Below, piece by piece: positions 8,785 through 16,980 of a stretch of DNA of 64,000 nucleotides. The position numbers were made by a program, and so were the translations under genes. The notes beneath the pieces are model-generated. The model ran no database searches. It worked only from the letters and a program-made list of their open reading frames with translations, and was not told where the DNA came from. Each line of letters begins with the position of its first letter. The first letter of the stretch is position 1. This stretch comes from Curtobacterium pusillum (GTDB lineage: Bacteria; Actinomycetota; Actinomycetes; Actinomycetales; Microbacteriaceae), in assembly GCF_007673235.1 (NCBI RefSeq), contig NZ_VDZH01000003.1, positions 593,168 through 657,167 of the forward strand. The letters are read 5' to 3'.

Positions 8785-9699
8785 ATGACGACCGACGCCC
8801 CGACGACCGACCTGACCCGACCCGGAGAGGTCCTGCTGACCACCGCGGCGGACGTCGGTGACGTCGTGGACGGGGCGCGCAACCGCTACGCCGCGGCCGT
8901 CGTCGCCGACACCACCGGGTGGGCGGACGGGGACCGTCGCCGGCTGGAGGACCTCGGGTTCCGCGGGTGCGACGCGCGCGGTGAGGCCGTCCGGGCCCTC
9001 GACCTCACCATCGCGGACGACGGCACCCCGACCCGTCTGCTCGACAACCCCGCGCTGGCCTCGCTCAACGGCGCGCACGCCCGGTTCGCCGAACGCCGCG
9101 GGGAGATCGCGCGGTACCTGCCCGACGTCTCGGTGTGGACCGGGATCCCGGAACGACCCACCGCCGAGGACTGGGAGGACGTCCGGACGCTGCTCGGCTC
9201 CGGTGCGGTCTTCGGTGTCGGTGCGTCGGCCGTGGTCCCCGAGGGGTGGCCCGCGGTCGAGAGCGCCGGCGGCGTGCAGCTCACCGGCGAGGACATCGAG
9301 GGCGCTCCGGACTCCGAGGCCGTCGAACTCACGCCCGACGACGTCCCCGAGATCCTCGAGCTCATCACCCGCACCAAGCCCGGACCGTTCCTGCCGCGCA
9401 CGATCGAGCTCGGGCGCTACGTCGGCGTCCGTCGCGAGGGCCGCCTGATCGCCATGGCCGGAGAGCGCCTGCACCCGCCGGGGTGGACCGAGATCAGCGC
9501 CGTGTGCACGGACGCCGAGTTCCGCGGGCAGGGGCTCGGTCGGCGCCTGGTGCTCGACGTCGCCCACGGCATCCGGCAGCGGGGCGAGACGCCGCTCATG
9601 CACGCGGCCGCCGGGAACACCGGGGCGATCGGGCTGTACCAGCACCTCGGGTTCCGGCTGCGGGACCGTGGGGCGCCGCGGTTCGTGCAGGTGCCCTGA
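8785..9699 (+). CDS. GNAT family N-acetyltransferase
   Basis: 304 residues. The C-terminal half (about residues 205-304) is an FR47-like GNAT fold with TEISAVCTDAEFRGQGLGRR, the acetyl-CoA pyrophosphate loop RGQGLG, then NTGAIGLYQHLGFRLRDR. The N-terminal half looks like a second, degenerate acetyltransferase-like domain. I chose the ATG at 8785 because CAGGAT sits 6 nt upstream, as at many leaderless starts here; reading further upstream would run through the repeat cluster. It stops 3 nt before the convergent oxidase gene. Substrate unknown. It sits next to the ligase/amidotransferase trio, so it could supply an N-acetyl group to that product, but a repeat-filled 198-nt gap separates them and this is speculative. 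Confidence 0.8.
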   Translation: MTTDAPTTDLTRPGEVLLTTAADVGDVVDGARNRYAAAVVADTTGWADGDRRRLEDLGFRGCDARGEAVRALDLTIADDGTPTRLLDNPALASLNGAHARFAERRGEIARYLPDVSVWTGIPERPTAEDWEDVRTLLGSGAVFGVGASAVVPEGWPAVESAGGVQLTGEDIEGAPDSEAVELTPDDVPEILELITRTKPGPFLPRTIELGRYVGVRREGRLIAMAGERLHPPGWTEISAVCTDAEFRGQGLGRRLVLDVAHGIRQRGETPLMHAAAGNTGAIGLYQHLGFRLRDRGAPRFVQVP

Positions 9700-9702
9700 G
9701 GT

Positions 9703-10815
9703 TCAGCCCGCCGCGGGGGACGTCGTCGGGTGCAGGGCGTCGAGCTCCGGGACCGGTTCACCGAGGACGCGGCGGGCGAGGGCATCGCCGAGCAACGGAC
9801 CCATCGTGAGTCCCGCTGCGCCGTAGCCGGTGGCGACGAAGAGGCCGTCGTGCCCCGGGACCGCCCCGACGATCGGCATCGTGTCGTCGGCAAGCGGACG
9901 GAGGCCGACACGGGTCTCCAGGATCGTCGCGTCGGCGAGCCCCGGCGCGATGGACAGTGCGTCCCGCAGCACCTGGAGCTGCCCGGCCGCCGTCACCCGG
10001 GGATCGAAGCCACTGCCGGTCTCGCGGGTCGCACCCACGGCGACGCGCGACCCGTCGAACGCGACGAGGTAGTGGTGCGACAGCGGGTGCACGGACGGCC
10101 AGTGCGTGGTGTCCACCCCGGGCAGGGTCAGGTGCGTGATCTGTCCGCGCTGCGGCGCCACCGGGACCCGCACGCCGAGCGACCCGAGCAGGTCGTTCGT
10201 CCAGGCACCGCCGGCGAGGACGACCGCGTCGGGGTCCTCGGTCCGGTCGCCGAACCGCACGCGTCCGTCGTCGAGGAGCGCCGCGTGTGCCGTCACCGTC
10301 CTCCCGCCGTGTCGCCGACCGGCCTCGACGAGCGCATCGCGGACAGTCCGCCCGTCGACCCGACCGCCGCCCTCGATCCACAGGGCGTCGAGTCCGGTCG
10401 CGAGCGGCGGGAACCGTCCTCGAGCGCGGTCACCACCGATGCGCTCGACCCGGCCGACCACGTCAGGGTCCGCCGCCCGGCGCCGTCCCACCCGCTCCTC
10501 GGCCGCGTCGACCGCCGCGGGGTCCGCGTTCACCACGAGGGCACCGCTCCGCCGGTGACCGGTCTGCGTGACGCCGACCTCCGCCAGACGTGCCAGGACC
10601 TCCGGCCAGAACGCGGCGCCGCGGACGTACAGGTCCGCGAACGGGCCGTCGATCGCGGACGACCAGGGCTGCAGGATCCCGGCGCTCGCCGCGGTCGCCT
10701 GCCCGACCGCACCGTCGTCGACGAGCGTGACGTCGGTGCCGCGGCGGGCGAGGGCGAAGAAGGTGGCGGCGCCGGCGATGCCCGAACCGATGACGACGAC
10801 GGAGCGTGATCCCAT
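9703..10815 (-). CDS. FAD-dependent oxidoreductase, DAO (glycine/D-amino acid oxidase) family
   Basis: 370 residues, usual for the family. The N-terminal Rossmann motif VVVIGSGIAGAATFFALARRG binds FAD. The middle has AVVLAGGAWTNDLLG and the C-terminus has TRVGLRPLADDTMPIVGAVP and VATGYGAAGLTMGP, typical of DAO-fold enzymes that oxidise amino acids, sarcosine or imino acids and reduce O2. Start: ATG at 10815 with CAGGAT 6 nt upstream (leaderless pattern). It is convergent with the GNAT gene (3 nt between stops) and divergent from the matrixin-like protease. The substrate cannot be told from sequence. Confidence 0.85.
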   Translation of the reverse strand: MGSRSVVVIGSGIAGAATFFALARRGTDVTLVDDGAVGQATAASAGILQPWSSAIDGPFADLYVRGAAFWPEVLARLAEVGVTQTGHRRSGALVVNADPAAVDAAEERVGRRRAADPDVVGRVERIGGDRARGRFPPLATGLDALWIEGGGRVDGRTVRDALVEAGRRHGGRTVTAHAALLDDGRVRFGDRTEDPDAVVLAGGAWTNDLLGSLGVRVPVAPQRGQITHLTLPGVDTTHWPSVHPLSHHYLVAFDGSRVAVGATRETGSGFDPRVTAAGQLQVLRDALSIAPGLADATILETRVGLRPLADDTMPIVGAVPGHDGLFVATGYGAAGLTMGPLLGDALARRVLGEPVPELDALHPTTSPAAG

Positions 10816-10956
10816 GCACCGATCCTGCCGGACAGCACATCCGACCCGCGTTCGCACAGGCCACTTCGGGGGGTTGACCCTGCCGACGGCCGCTCCGCAC
10901 ACTGACTGCGTCGGGCAAGGGACTGCCCGGGCACAGGGGACCAGGAGGGTCGGATC

Positions 10957-11937
10957 GTGCGCATGTCTTCCGTGACCGCAGGGGCGGTCGCACTCGGGAT
11001 CGCGGTGACCGCGGTCGTCGTCACGTCGGTGGGCGGAGCGTCGGCCGACGCGGTGCCGACCTGCCGCGGCGACCGGATCACCGTCGCGGAGCTCGCCGGC
11101 GGCTGCACGGTGTCCTCGGGCACCGTGGTGCTCCCGGACGGTCGTCGGTTCGTGGTGCCCCGCGCGGGCACGACGGTCTCCGCGTTGCCGGTGGCGTCGA
11201 CCGGAGCCGGTGACCCGGGCGACGTCTCCGTCACGAACGCCGGACGCGCCGGACTCGCGGTGCGGATCGACCACGCGTGGTCCGGCTCGCCCGCGGCCAT
11301 CCGACTGCAACAAGCCGCGGCCCGTCCCGTGGCGTCGCCGCACGCCGCGACCTCCGCGGTCGCCGTGAAGGCCGCGTCGAGCTGCGGCAACAAGACGTAC
11401 ACCAAGCTCGGGTTCCGGTGGACCGCACCGGTCTCCTGGAGCTACAACACGTCCGGGCAGAAGGCGGCCGTCGCGCCGGTGATCCGCGCCGGTGCCGACG
11501 CGTGGACCGGAGCGATCTCGGCGTGCGGGAAGTCCGTCACGTCGGCGGCGGCCGAGCGGCTCGTCGGCAACACCACCGAGCCGATCGCGGTCAGCGCGAC
11601 CGGCGGCTGCGGAGCGTCGAGCGGGACGAGCGTCATCGGGTGGGGGCCCCTCAAGACCGGGACGCTCGCGGTGACCTGTGTCTGGTCGCGGTCCGGGGTG
11701 GCCATCGAGGTCGACCAGCGGTACTCGACCACGGCCGCCTGGTCGGCGAGTTCGACGTGCGCCGGCGCCCGGTACGACCTCCGGGGAGTGGCCACGCACG
11801 AGTGGGGGCACGCCTTCGGACTCGGACACACCGCGCAGAACAGCGGTCTGGTCATGAAGCCGGCGTCGACGACCTGCGAGGTCGGCCAGCGCACGCTCGG
11901 GCTCGGTGACCTGATGGGCATCGACGCCCTGTACTGA
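10957..11937 (+). CDS. secreted matrixin-like zinc metalloprotease
   Basis: 326 residues. An N-terminal signal peptide (hydrophobic residues 8-27, cleavage probably after ASA near residue 31) is followed by an Ala/Ser-rich propeptide-like region. The metzincin site is HEWGHAFGLGH with His281, Glu282, His285 and His291, and a Met-turn-like LVMKP follows. Several cysteines (SCGNK, GGCGASS, TCAGA, TTCEVG) suggest disulfides outside the cell. The GTG at 10957 is supported by AGGAGGG at 10943-10949; an ATG two codons later is less well placed. A TTGACC at 10874-10879 could be a -35. Role: extracellular protein degradation. Stop and next regulator are only 25 nt apart. Confidence 0.85.
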   Translation: MRMSSVTAGAVALGIAVTAVVVTSVGGASADAVPTCRGDRITVAELAGGCTVSSGTVVLPDGRRFVVPRAGTTVSALPVASTGAGDPGDVSVTNAGRAGLAVRIDHAWSGSPAAIRLQQAAARPVASPHAATSAVAVKAASSCGNKTYTKLGFRWTAPVSWSYNTSGQKAAVAPVIRAGADAWTGAISACGKSVTSAAAERLVGNTTEPIAVSATGGCGASSGTSVIGWGPLKTGTLAVTCVWSRSGVAIEVDQRYSTTAAWSASSTCAGARYDLRGVATHEWGHAFGLGHTAQNSGLVMKPASTTCEVGQRTLGLGDLMGIDALY

Positions 11938-11939
11938 TT

Positions 11940-11961
11940 CCTCGATTCTCTAGGATCGAGG
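11940..11961. promoter_or_regulatory. imperfect palindrome over the gntR promoter
   Basis: CCTCGAT at 11940-11946 and ATCGAGG at 11955-11961 form 7-bp arms around TCTCTAGG. The right half contains TAGGAT (11951-11956), a good -10 lying 6 nt before the gntR ATG. The core TTCTCTAGGA resembles the perfect palindrome at 12716-12731, so both may be sites for the adjacent GntR protein, with autoregulation. Confidence 0.5.
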
Positions 11962-11962
11962 C

Positions 11963-12679
11963 ATGTCCAGCACGATGCCCGGCTTCGGGAGTGAACGCAT
12001 CACGCAGCTCGGCCTGCGGGACCGCGTCTACGACCGGGTGCTCGAGGTGCTGATGGGCCACGACGTCGAACCGGGCATGCGCCTGTCGATCGACGGCCTC
12101 GCCCGGACCCTGGGCGTCTCGCCCACCCCGGTGCGCGAGGCACTGGTGCAACTGGAGCGCACCGGACTCGTCACGCGCGAGGCGAACAAGGGGTACCGGG
12201 TGTCCCCGCCCCTCGCGGGGGACCAGCTCGAGGCGCTCTTCGACGCGCGGCTCATCGTGGAGAGCGGCGCCGTGGACCTCGCTGCCCGCGGTGACGTGGA
12301 CGCGCTGCGAGCCCGGCTGGCACACGCGCTCGAGGAGCAGGCGGCCGTCGCCGAGGCGATCGCCGCGGTCGGGGCAGCAGACGCGTCCGAGGAGCTGATG
12401 GCCCGGTTCTTCCGGAGCGACTGGCAGTTCCACCAGCTCGTCTTCGACGCGACGCGGAACCCGTTCCTCGAGGAGATGTCCGAGATCATCACGACCCGGG
12501 TGCACCGCATGCGGCAGATCGTCGAGGGCGGCGGCGACGACACCGACCGTGCCGTGCACGAGCACCGGGCGGTCCTCGACGCGCTCGCCGTGGGGCCGGC
12601 CGAGGCGGTGGCGGCGATGCGGCACCACATCGACGCCGTCCGGCTGCGGTCCCGCGCCGACGCCTCGCACGCCGGGTAG
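11963..12679 (+). CDS. GntR family transcriptional regulator, FCD (FadR) subfamily
   Basis: 238 residues. N-terminal winged helix at about residues 15-80 (LGLRDRVYDRVLEVLMG, LARTLGVSPTPVREALVQLE, GLVTREANKGYRV), then an all-helical FCD effector domain (FDARLIVESGAVDLAA, WQFHQLVFDAT, and EHRAVLDALAVG near the end). FCD regulators usually sense organic acids or acid sugars. It precedes a catabolic cluster on the same strand, and palindromes lie both at its own promoter and just before the first catabolic gene; it most likely represses that operon and itself, released by a pathway intermediate. Start ATG at 11963, 6 nt after TAGGAT. Confidence 0.9.
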   Translation: MSSTMPGFGSERITQLGLRDRVYDRVLEVLMGHDVEPGMRLSIDGLARTLGVSPTPVREALVQLERTGLVTREANKGYRVSPPLAGDQLEALFDARLIVESGAVDLAARGDVDALRARLAHALEEQAAVAEAIAAVGAADASEELMARFFRSDWQFHQLVFDATRNPFLEEMSEIITTRVHRMRQIVEGGGDDTDRAVHEHRAVLDALAVGPAEAVAAMRHHIDAVRLRSRADASHAG

Positions 12680-12715
12680 CGCGAACGGGGTTGCGTTTCG
12701 TCGTCGCACGAGTAT

Positions 12716-12731
12716 CTTTCCTATAGGAAAG
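12716..12731. promoter_or_regulatory. perfect 16-bp palindrome, probable GntR operator
   Basis: CTTTCCTATAGGAAAG is a perfect palindrome 39 nt before the GTG of the first catabolic gene. It shares 8 of 12 core positions with the palindrome at the gntR promoter. Position and symmetry suit a GntR-family dimer site controlling the downstream operon. Confidence 0.65.
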
Positions 12732-12770
12732 AGGTTCATCGCCGAACCGAGACATGCGAGGGAGCATTCC

Positions 12771-13781
12771 GTGAGCACACCACAGGACTGGGTCGACCAG
12801 GACTGGAACCCCGACACCTGGACGTCCGACACCTGGCCGATCGCCACCTGTCTCCACGGGTTCCCCCCGGTCACGCGCGACGGGGTCGCCTTCCACGACG
12901 CCGCCCCCGAGGTCTGGGACGACGTGTTCGCGCAGATCGAGGCCGTCGGGTTCTCGCTCGCGGAACTCGCCGACAGCCACATCCGTCCCGCCGACCTCGA
13001 GCGGTCCCGGCGCGACGAACTCTTCGCCATCGCGAAGGCCCACGGCGTCGGGATCCCGTCGGTGCACCTGCAGCGCAAGAGCGTCATCCAGCCCGGGCAC
13101 GAGGAGGACAACCTCGCCTACGCCCACCGCACGATCGACGCCGCGGCCGAGTGGGGCATGCAGGTGTTCTCGACCGGGCTGCACCAGCCGTTCAACGAGG
13201 CCCAGCGCGCAGCCCTGTGGTTCTGGACGGCGCAGGGCCCGAAGGACCCCGACGACCCCGAGGTCCGGAAGGCCGCCGTCTCGCGGCTGCGTGACCTCGG
13301 GGAGCACGCGGCGTCCGTCGGGCTGCCGATGGCGCTCGAGCTGTACGAGGACACCTACCTCGGCACCGCCGACAGCGCCGTGCGGCTGATCGAGGAGATC
13401 GGCCTGGACAACGTCGGGCTGAACGCGGACGTCGCGAACCTCATCCGCCTGCACCGTCCCGTCGAGGACTGGCGGGAGCTGTTCGCCAAGACCATGCCGG
13501 TCACGAACTACCTGCACGTGAAGAACTACACGCGGGACGAGGCCGGCGACGGCAGCTGGGCGACGAGCGTGCCGAGCACCATGGAGGCCGGGCTCATCAA
13601 CTACCGCCAGGTCCTCCGCGACGCCGTGGCCGACGGGTTCCGCGGGATCGTCATGACGGAGCAGTACGGCGGGGACAGCCTCGGCGTCTGCGCCACCAAC
13701 CAGCAGTACATCCGTTCCGTCCTCGCGACGACGAAGCTCGACGCAGCGGCGGCGACCACCACCGAAGGAGCAACACGATGA
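12771..13781 (+). CDS. sugar phosphate isomerase/epimerase-type TIM barrel (possible keto-acid decarboxylase/isomerase)
   Basis: 336 residues of the xylose-isomerase-like TIM-barrel (AP endonuclease 2) family. Likely metal ligands are the acidic residue in ALELYED, Asp in LNADVANLI, His in NYLHVKNY and Glu in VMTEQYGG. Family members isomerise, epimerise or decarboxylate sugars and sugar acids using a divalent metal. It starts an operon with 4-nt or short spacings to a 3-hydroxyacid dehydrogenase, SDR, MFS, DAK-type kinase and TPI-like isomerase. In D-apionate catabolism a member of this fold decarboxylates a 3-oxo acid to L-erythrulose; the DAK/TPI neighbours make a similar job plausible here, but this is inference. 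Start GTG at 12771 with GCGAGGGA upstream; the frame is open further upstream but would cross the operator. Confidence 0.8.
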   Translation: MSTPQDWVDQDWNPDTWTSDTWPIATCLHGFPPVTRDGVAFHDAAPEVWDDVFAQIEAVGFSLAELADSHIRPADLERSRRDELFAIAKAHGVGIPSVHLQRKSVIQPGHEEDNLAYAHRTIDAAAEWGMQVFSTGLHQPFNEAQRAALWFWTAQGPKDPDDPEVRKAAVSRLRDLGEHAASVGLPMALELYEDTYLGTADSAVRLIEEIGLDNVGLNADVANLIRLHRPVEDWRELFAKTMPVTNYLHVKNYTRDEAGDGSWATSVPSTMEAGLINYRQVLRDAVADGFRGIVMTEQYGGDSLGVCATNQQYIRSVLATTKLDAAAATTTEGATR

Positions 13782-14731
13782 GCACCCTCGACATCGCCGT
13801 CGTCGGGTCCGGCTACATGGGCGGCGGGATCGCGCAGGTCCTCGCCCTCGCCGGCCACACCGTCCGGATCGCGGACGTCTCCGCCGAGATCGCCGCGTCC
13901 AACCGTGCCCGGCTCATCGCCGAGACCGAGCAGTTCGTCGCGGACGGCCTGTTCCCTGCGGACGCCGTGTCACGCGTCGACGCGCACCTCAGCGCCGCCG
14001 CCTCCATCGAGGAAGCGGTCGCCACGGCCGACTTCATCGAGGAAGCGGTGCCGGAGAAGCTCGAGATCAAGCACGCGACCCTCCGTCGCATCAGCGAGGC
14101 CGCCCGTCCGGACGCCGTGATCGGTTCGAACACCTCGACGATCCTGATCGAGTCCCTCGCCGAGGCCGTCGTCGGACCCGAGCGGTTCCTCGGGGTGCAC
14201 TTCTCGAACCCCGCGCCGTTCATCCCCGGCGTCGAGCTCATCCCGCACCCGACGACGAACGAGCACGCGGTCGAGGTCGGCGAGGCCGTCGTCGCCGCCA
14301 CGGGCAAGCAGTCGGCACGGGTCAAGGACTCGACCGGCTTCGTGCTCAACCGGCTGCAGTACGCGCTGTTCGAGGAGGCCACGAAGATCGCCGACGAGGG
14401 CATCGCCAGCCCCGACGACATCGACACCATCGTCCGGACCACCTTCGGGTTCCGCCTGCCGTTCTTCGGCCCGTTCGCCATCGCCGACATGGCCGGGCTC
14501 GACGTCTACGCGTTCTGCTTCGAGTCGCTGCAGACCCGCTGGCCCGAGCGCTTCGCCACCCCGCCGTCGCTGCAGCAGCACGTCGACGCGGGCGAACTCG
14601 GCACGAAGTCCGGCGCGGGGTACCTCGAGGTGCCCGCCGACCGGACGCCGGAGCTCGTGGCCTACCGGAACAAGGCGTACGTCGCGATGCAGAAGCTCCT
14701 CGACGAGCTCGGCCCGGCACCGATCCACTGA
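13778..14731 (+). CDS. 3-hydroxyacyl-CoA dehydrogenase-family oxidoreductase (L-gulonate 3-dehydrogenase/carnitine dehydrogenase type)
   Basis: 317 residues: the short form of the family with one NAD-binding domain (VVGSGYMGGGIAQVLALAG, residues 7-26) and one C-terminal helical domain (LPFFGPFAIADMAGLD). The catalytic His lies in LGVHFSNPAP. The length and the lack of a hydratase domain suit enzymes acting on free beta-hydroxy acids, such as lambda-crystallin/L-gulonate 3-dehydrogenase or L-carnitine dehydrogenase, rather than fatty acyl-CoA oxidation. Oxidising C3 of an aldonic acid would give a 3-keto acid that can lose CO2 to a ketose, consistent with the neighbours. ATG overlaps the upstream stop (ATGA). 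Confidence 0.82.
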   Translation: MSTLDIAVVGSGYMGGGIAQVLALAGHTVRIADVSAEIAASNRARLIAETEQFVADGLFPADAVSRVDAHLSAAASIEEAVATADFIEEAVPEKLEIKHATLRRISEAARPDAVIGSNTSTILIESLAEAVVGPERFLGVHFSNPAPFIPGVELIPHPTTNEHAVEVGEAVVAATGKQSARVKDSTGFVLNRLQYALFEEATKIADEGIASPDDIDTIVRTTFGFRLPFFGPFAIADMAGLDVYAFCFESLQTRWPERFATPPSLQQHVDAGELGTKSGAGYLEVPADRTPELVAYRNKAYVAMQKLLDELGPAPIH

Positions 14732-14742
14732 CGGGAACGACC

Positions 14743-15516
14743 ATGACCACGAACACGCAGAACCAGGACCACACCGTCGTCCTCACCGGAGCGGCATCGC
14801 CTCGGGGCATCGGCCGGGCGACCGCACACCACCTCGCCGAGGCGGGATGGAACGTCGGGATCATCGACCTCGACCAGACCGCGAGCGAGCAGGTCGCCGC
14901 CGAGATCCGCGAGCAGCACGGCGTCCGGGCCGTGGGCGCGGGCGCGAACGTCGCCGACGAATCCGCCGTCCGTGCGGCCTTCGACACGATCGAGGCGCCG
15001 CTGCCGCCCGTCACCGCGCTCGTGAACCTCGCCGGGGTGTCCTCGGCGCACGCCTACCTCGACCTGCCCGAGGGGGAGTGGCACCGCGTGCTGTCGATCA
15101 ACCTCGACGGCGTGCACTTCGCCAGCCTGCGGGCGGCGGAGTCGATGGTGCGGAACGGGTACGGGCGCATCGTCAACCTGTCGTCCGTCTCCGCCCAGCG
15201 CGGCGGCGGCACCTTCAGCAAGACGCCGTACACGGTGGCGAAGGCCGGCGTGATCGGCCTGACCCGCGGCCTCGCCCGTGAGCTCGGACCGATGGGCGTC
15301 ACGGTCAACGCGATCGCCCCCGGGCCGATCGACACCGACATCATGGGCGGCACCCTCTCCGAGGAGCGCAAGGCCGAGATGGCAGCGGACGGCGTCCTGC
15401 CCCGCATCGGGACGCCGCGGGACATCGCCGCGGCGATCGCCTACCTCATCAGCGCCGACGCCGGGTTCGTGACGGGCCAGACCCTGAACGTCGACGGCGG
15501 CCTCTACATGCACTAG
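14743..15516 (+). CDS. SDR family NAD(P)-dependent oxidoreductase
   Basis: 257 residues, a classical short-chain dehydrogenase. Seen: cofactor loop GAASPRGIGRAT near residue 15, NLAGVS, the catalytic Ser in NLSSVSAQ, and YTVAK (catalytic Tyr and Lys), then PGPIDTDIM and the C-terminal TGQTLNVDGG. The acidic residue ending strand 2 (IIDLDQ) suggests NAD preference. It lies 11 nt after the 3-hydroxyacid dehydrogenase in the catabolic operon, so a sugar, polyol or lactone-type substrate is likelier than fatty acid synthesis, although it resembles FabG. Confidence 0.88.
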   Translation: MTTNTQNQDHTVVLTGAASPRGIGRATAHHLAEAGWNVGIIDLDQTASEQVAAEIREQHGVRAVGAGANVADESAVRAAFDTIEAPLPPVTALVNLAGVSSAHAYLDLPEGEWHRVLSINLDGVHFASLRAAESMVRNGYGRIVNLSSVSAQRGGGTFSKTPYTVAKAGVIGLTRGLARELGPMGVTVNAIAPGPIDTDIMGGTLSEERKAEMAADGVLPRIGTPRDIAAAIAYLISADAGFVTGQTLNVDGGLYMH

Positions 15517-15600
15517 ACGGAACCACCCGCGGACCGCGCGTCGATCCGCGCGCGCCGACCCGCGCCTCCAGTCAGAAACCGTGTTCGCAAAGGAGCGACC

Positions 15601-16980
15601 GTGTCCTCATCCCTGCCCGCCCTGGGGTCCACCCACGACCCGGCCCTGAAGTCGGCCATCGGCAAGGCGACGAAGCACCTCATGCCGATGCTCGTCATCC
15701 TGTACTTCGTCGCGTTCCTCGACCGCACGAACGTCGGCTTCGCGGAGGAGGCGCTGAGTGTCGACCGCGGCATCTCCGACGCGGCCTTCGCGCTCGGCGC
15801 CGGCATCTTCTTCATCGGCTACGCGATCTTCGAGATCCCGTCGAACCTGCTCCTCAAGCGGTTCGGGGCGCGCTTCTGGCTCGCCCGCATCGCGGTCACG
15901 TGGGGCATCGTCGCCGCGCTGTTCGCCTTCACGACGAACGACACGATGTTCATCGTCCTGCGGTTCATCCTCGGTGTGACCGAGGCGGGTCTGTTCCCGG
16001 GCGTGATCATGTACCTGTCCGAGTGGTTCCCGAACAAGGTGCGCGTGCGGATGTTCGCCATCTTCTACTTGGCGCAGCCGTTCTCGCAGATGATCGGAGC
16101 GCCGCTGTCCGGTGGTCTGCTGAGCTTCGGCGACCAGGCCACCCCGTTCCACGGCTGGCAGGTCATGTTCTTCGGTGAGGGCATCCTCGCGGTGCTCGCC
16201 GGCGTCGCCGCCCTGGTGTTCCTGACGAACAGTCCGCAGCAGGCGAAGTGGCTGGAGCCGGGGGAGAAGGACTCGCTCACCGCGGCGATGGCGCGGGAGG
16301 ACACCGCGCGCAGCGCCGACGGGCCGACGGGCATCTGGAAGGCGATGGCGAGCGGGCGCGTCTGGTACTTCACGATCATCTACTTCTGCCTGCAGGTCGC
16401 CGTGTACGGCACGACGTTCTACCTGCCGCAGCAGGTCTCCGCGCTGCTCGGGCAGGACGTCGGCTGGCAGGTGGGACTCGTCGCCGCGATCCCGTGGCTG
16501 GTCGGGCTGGTGGCCTGCTACCTCGTCGGCTCGAAGGCGGACACCGTCGGTCGTCGGCGTCGCTGGGGGACGATGTTCTACGTCACCACCGGCCTGTCGA
16601 TCCTCGGGTCGGCGTGGGCCGGGGCGAACGGGCAGCCGATCCTCGGCATCGTCTTCATCACCCTGGCCGTGGCGAGCTTCCTCGCCGTGGGGCCCATCAC
16701 GTGGGCGTACCCGACGGCGTTCCTCACGGGTGCCGCGGCGGCCGCGGGCATCGGCCTGATCAACTCGCTCGGCAACCTCGGCGGGTTCGTCGCACCGATC
16801 ATGCGGACCGCGATCAACGAGGTCGTGCCGACGGACAGCGGGGCGTTCGGCATCGTGTCCCTCGGGGTCCTGGCGTTCGTGGCCGCGGTGATGATCTTCT
16901 GCACGAAGTTCTTCCGCGGCGCGAAGGCGGACGAACTGCTCGACACCACGCACGTGCGCGCACAGGGAGACGGACGATGA
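15601..16980 (+). CDS. MFS transporter, anion:cation symporter (ACS) type
   Basis: 459 residues with about 12 membrane spans. The start (MPMLVILYFVAFLDRTNVGF) and IPSNLLLKRFGAR are the hallmark of the ACS family, which imports acid sugars and organic acids such as glucarate, galactonate or 4-hydroxyphenylacetate with protons. Start GTG at 15601 follows AAAGGAGCG at a good distance. The gap from the SDR stop holds one dispersed CGCGCCTCCAGTC motif (15561-15573). Its place in the operon points to an acidic sugar or sugar acid as the imported substrate. Confidence 0.9.
   Translation: MSSSLPALGSTHDPALKSAIGKATKHLMPMLVILYFVAFLDRTNVGFAEEALSVDRGISDAAFALGAGIFFIGYAIFEIPSNLLLKRFGARFWLARIAVTWGIVAALFAFTTNDTMFIVLRFILGVTEAGLFPGVIMYLSEWFPNKVRVRMFAIFYLAQPFSQMIGAPLSGGLLSFGDQATPFHGWQVMFFGEGILAVLAGVAALVFLTNSPQQAKWLEPGEKDSLTAAMAREDTARSADGPTGIWKAMASGRVWYFTIIYFCLQVAVYGTTFYLPQQVSALLGQDVGWQVGLVAAIPWLVGLVACYLVGSKADTVGRRRRWGTMFYVTTGLSILGSAWAGANGQPILGIVFITLAVASFLAVGPITWAYPTAFLTGAAAAAGIGLINSLGNLGGFVAPIMRTAINEVVPTDSGAFGIVSLGVLAFVAAVMIFCTKFFRGAKADELLDTTHVRAQGDGR

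Noticed and set aside
14743-15516. FabG function for the SDR in the catabolic operon
   Set aside because: Sequence resembles FabG-type reductases, but the gene lies in a sugar-acid operon and no fatty acid synthesis genes are near.
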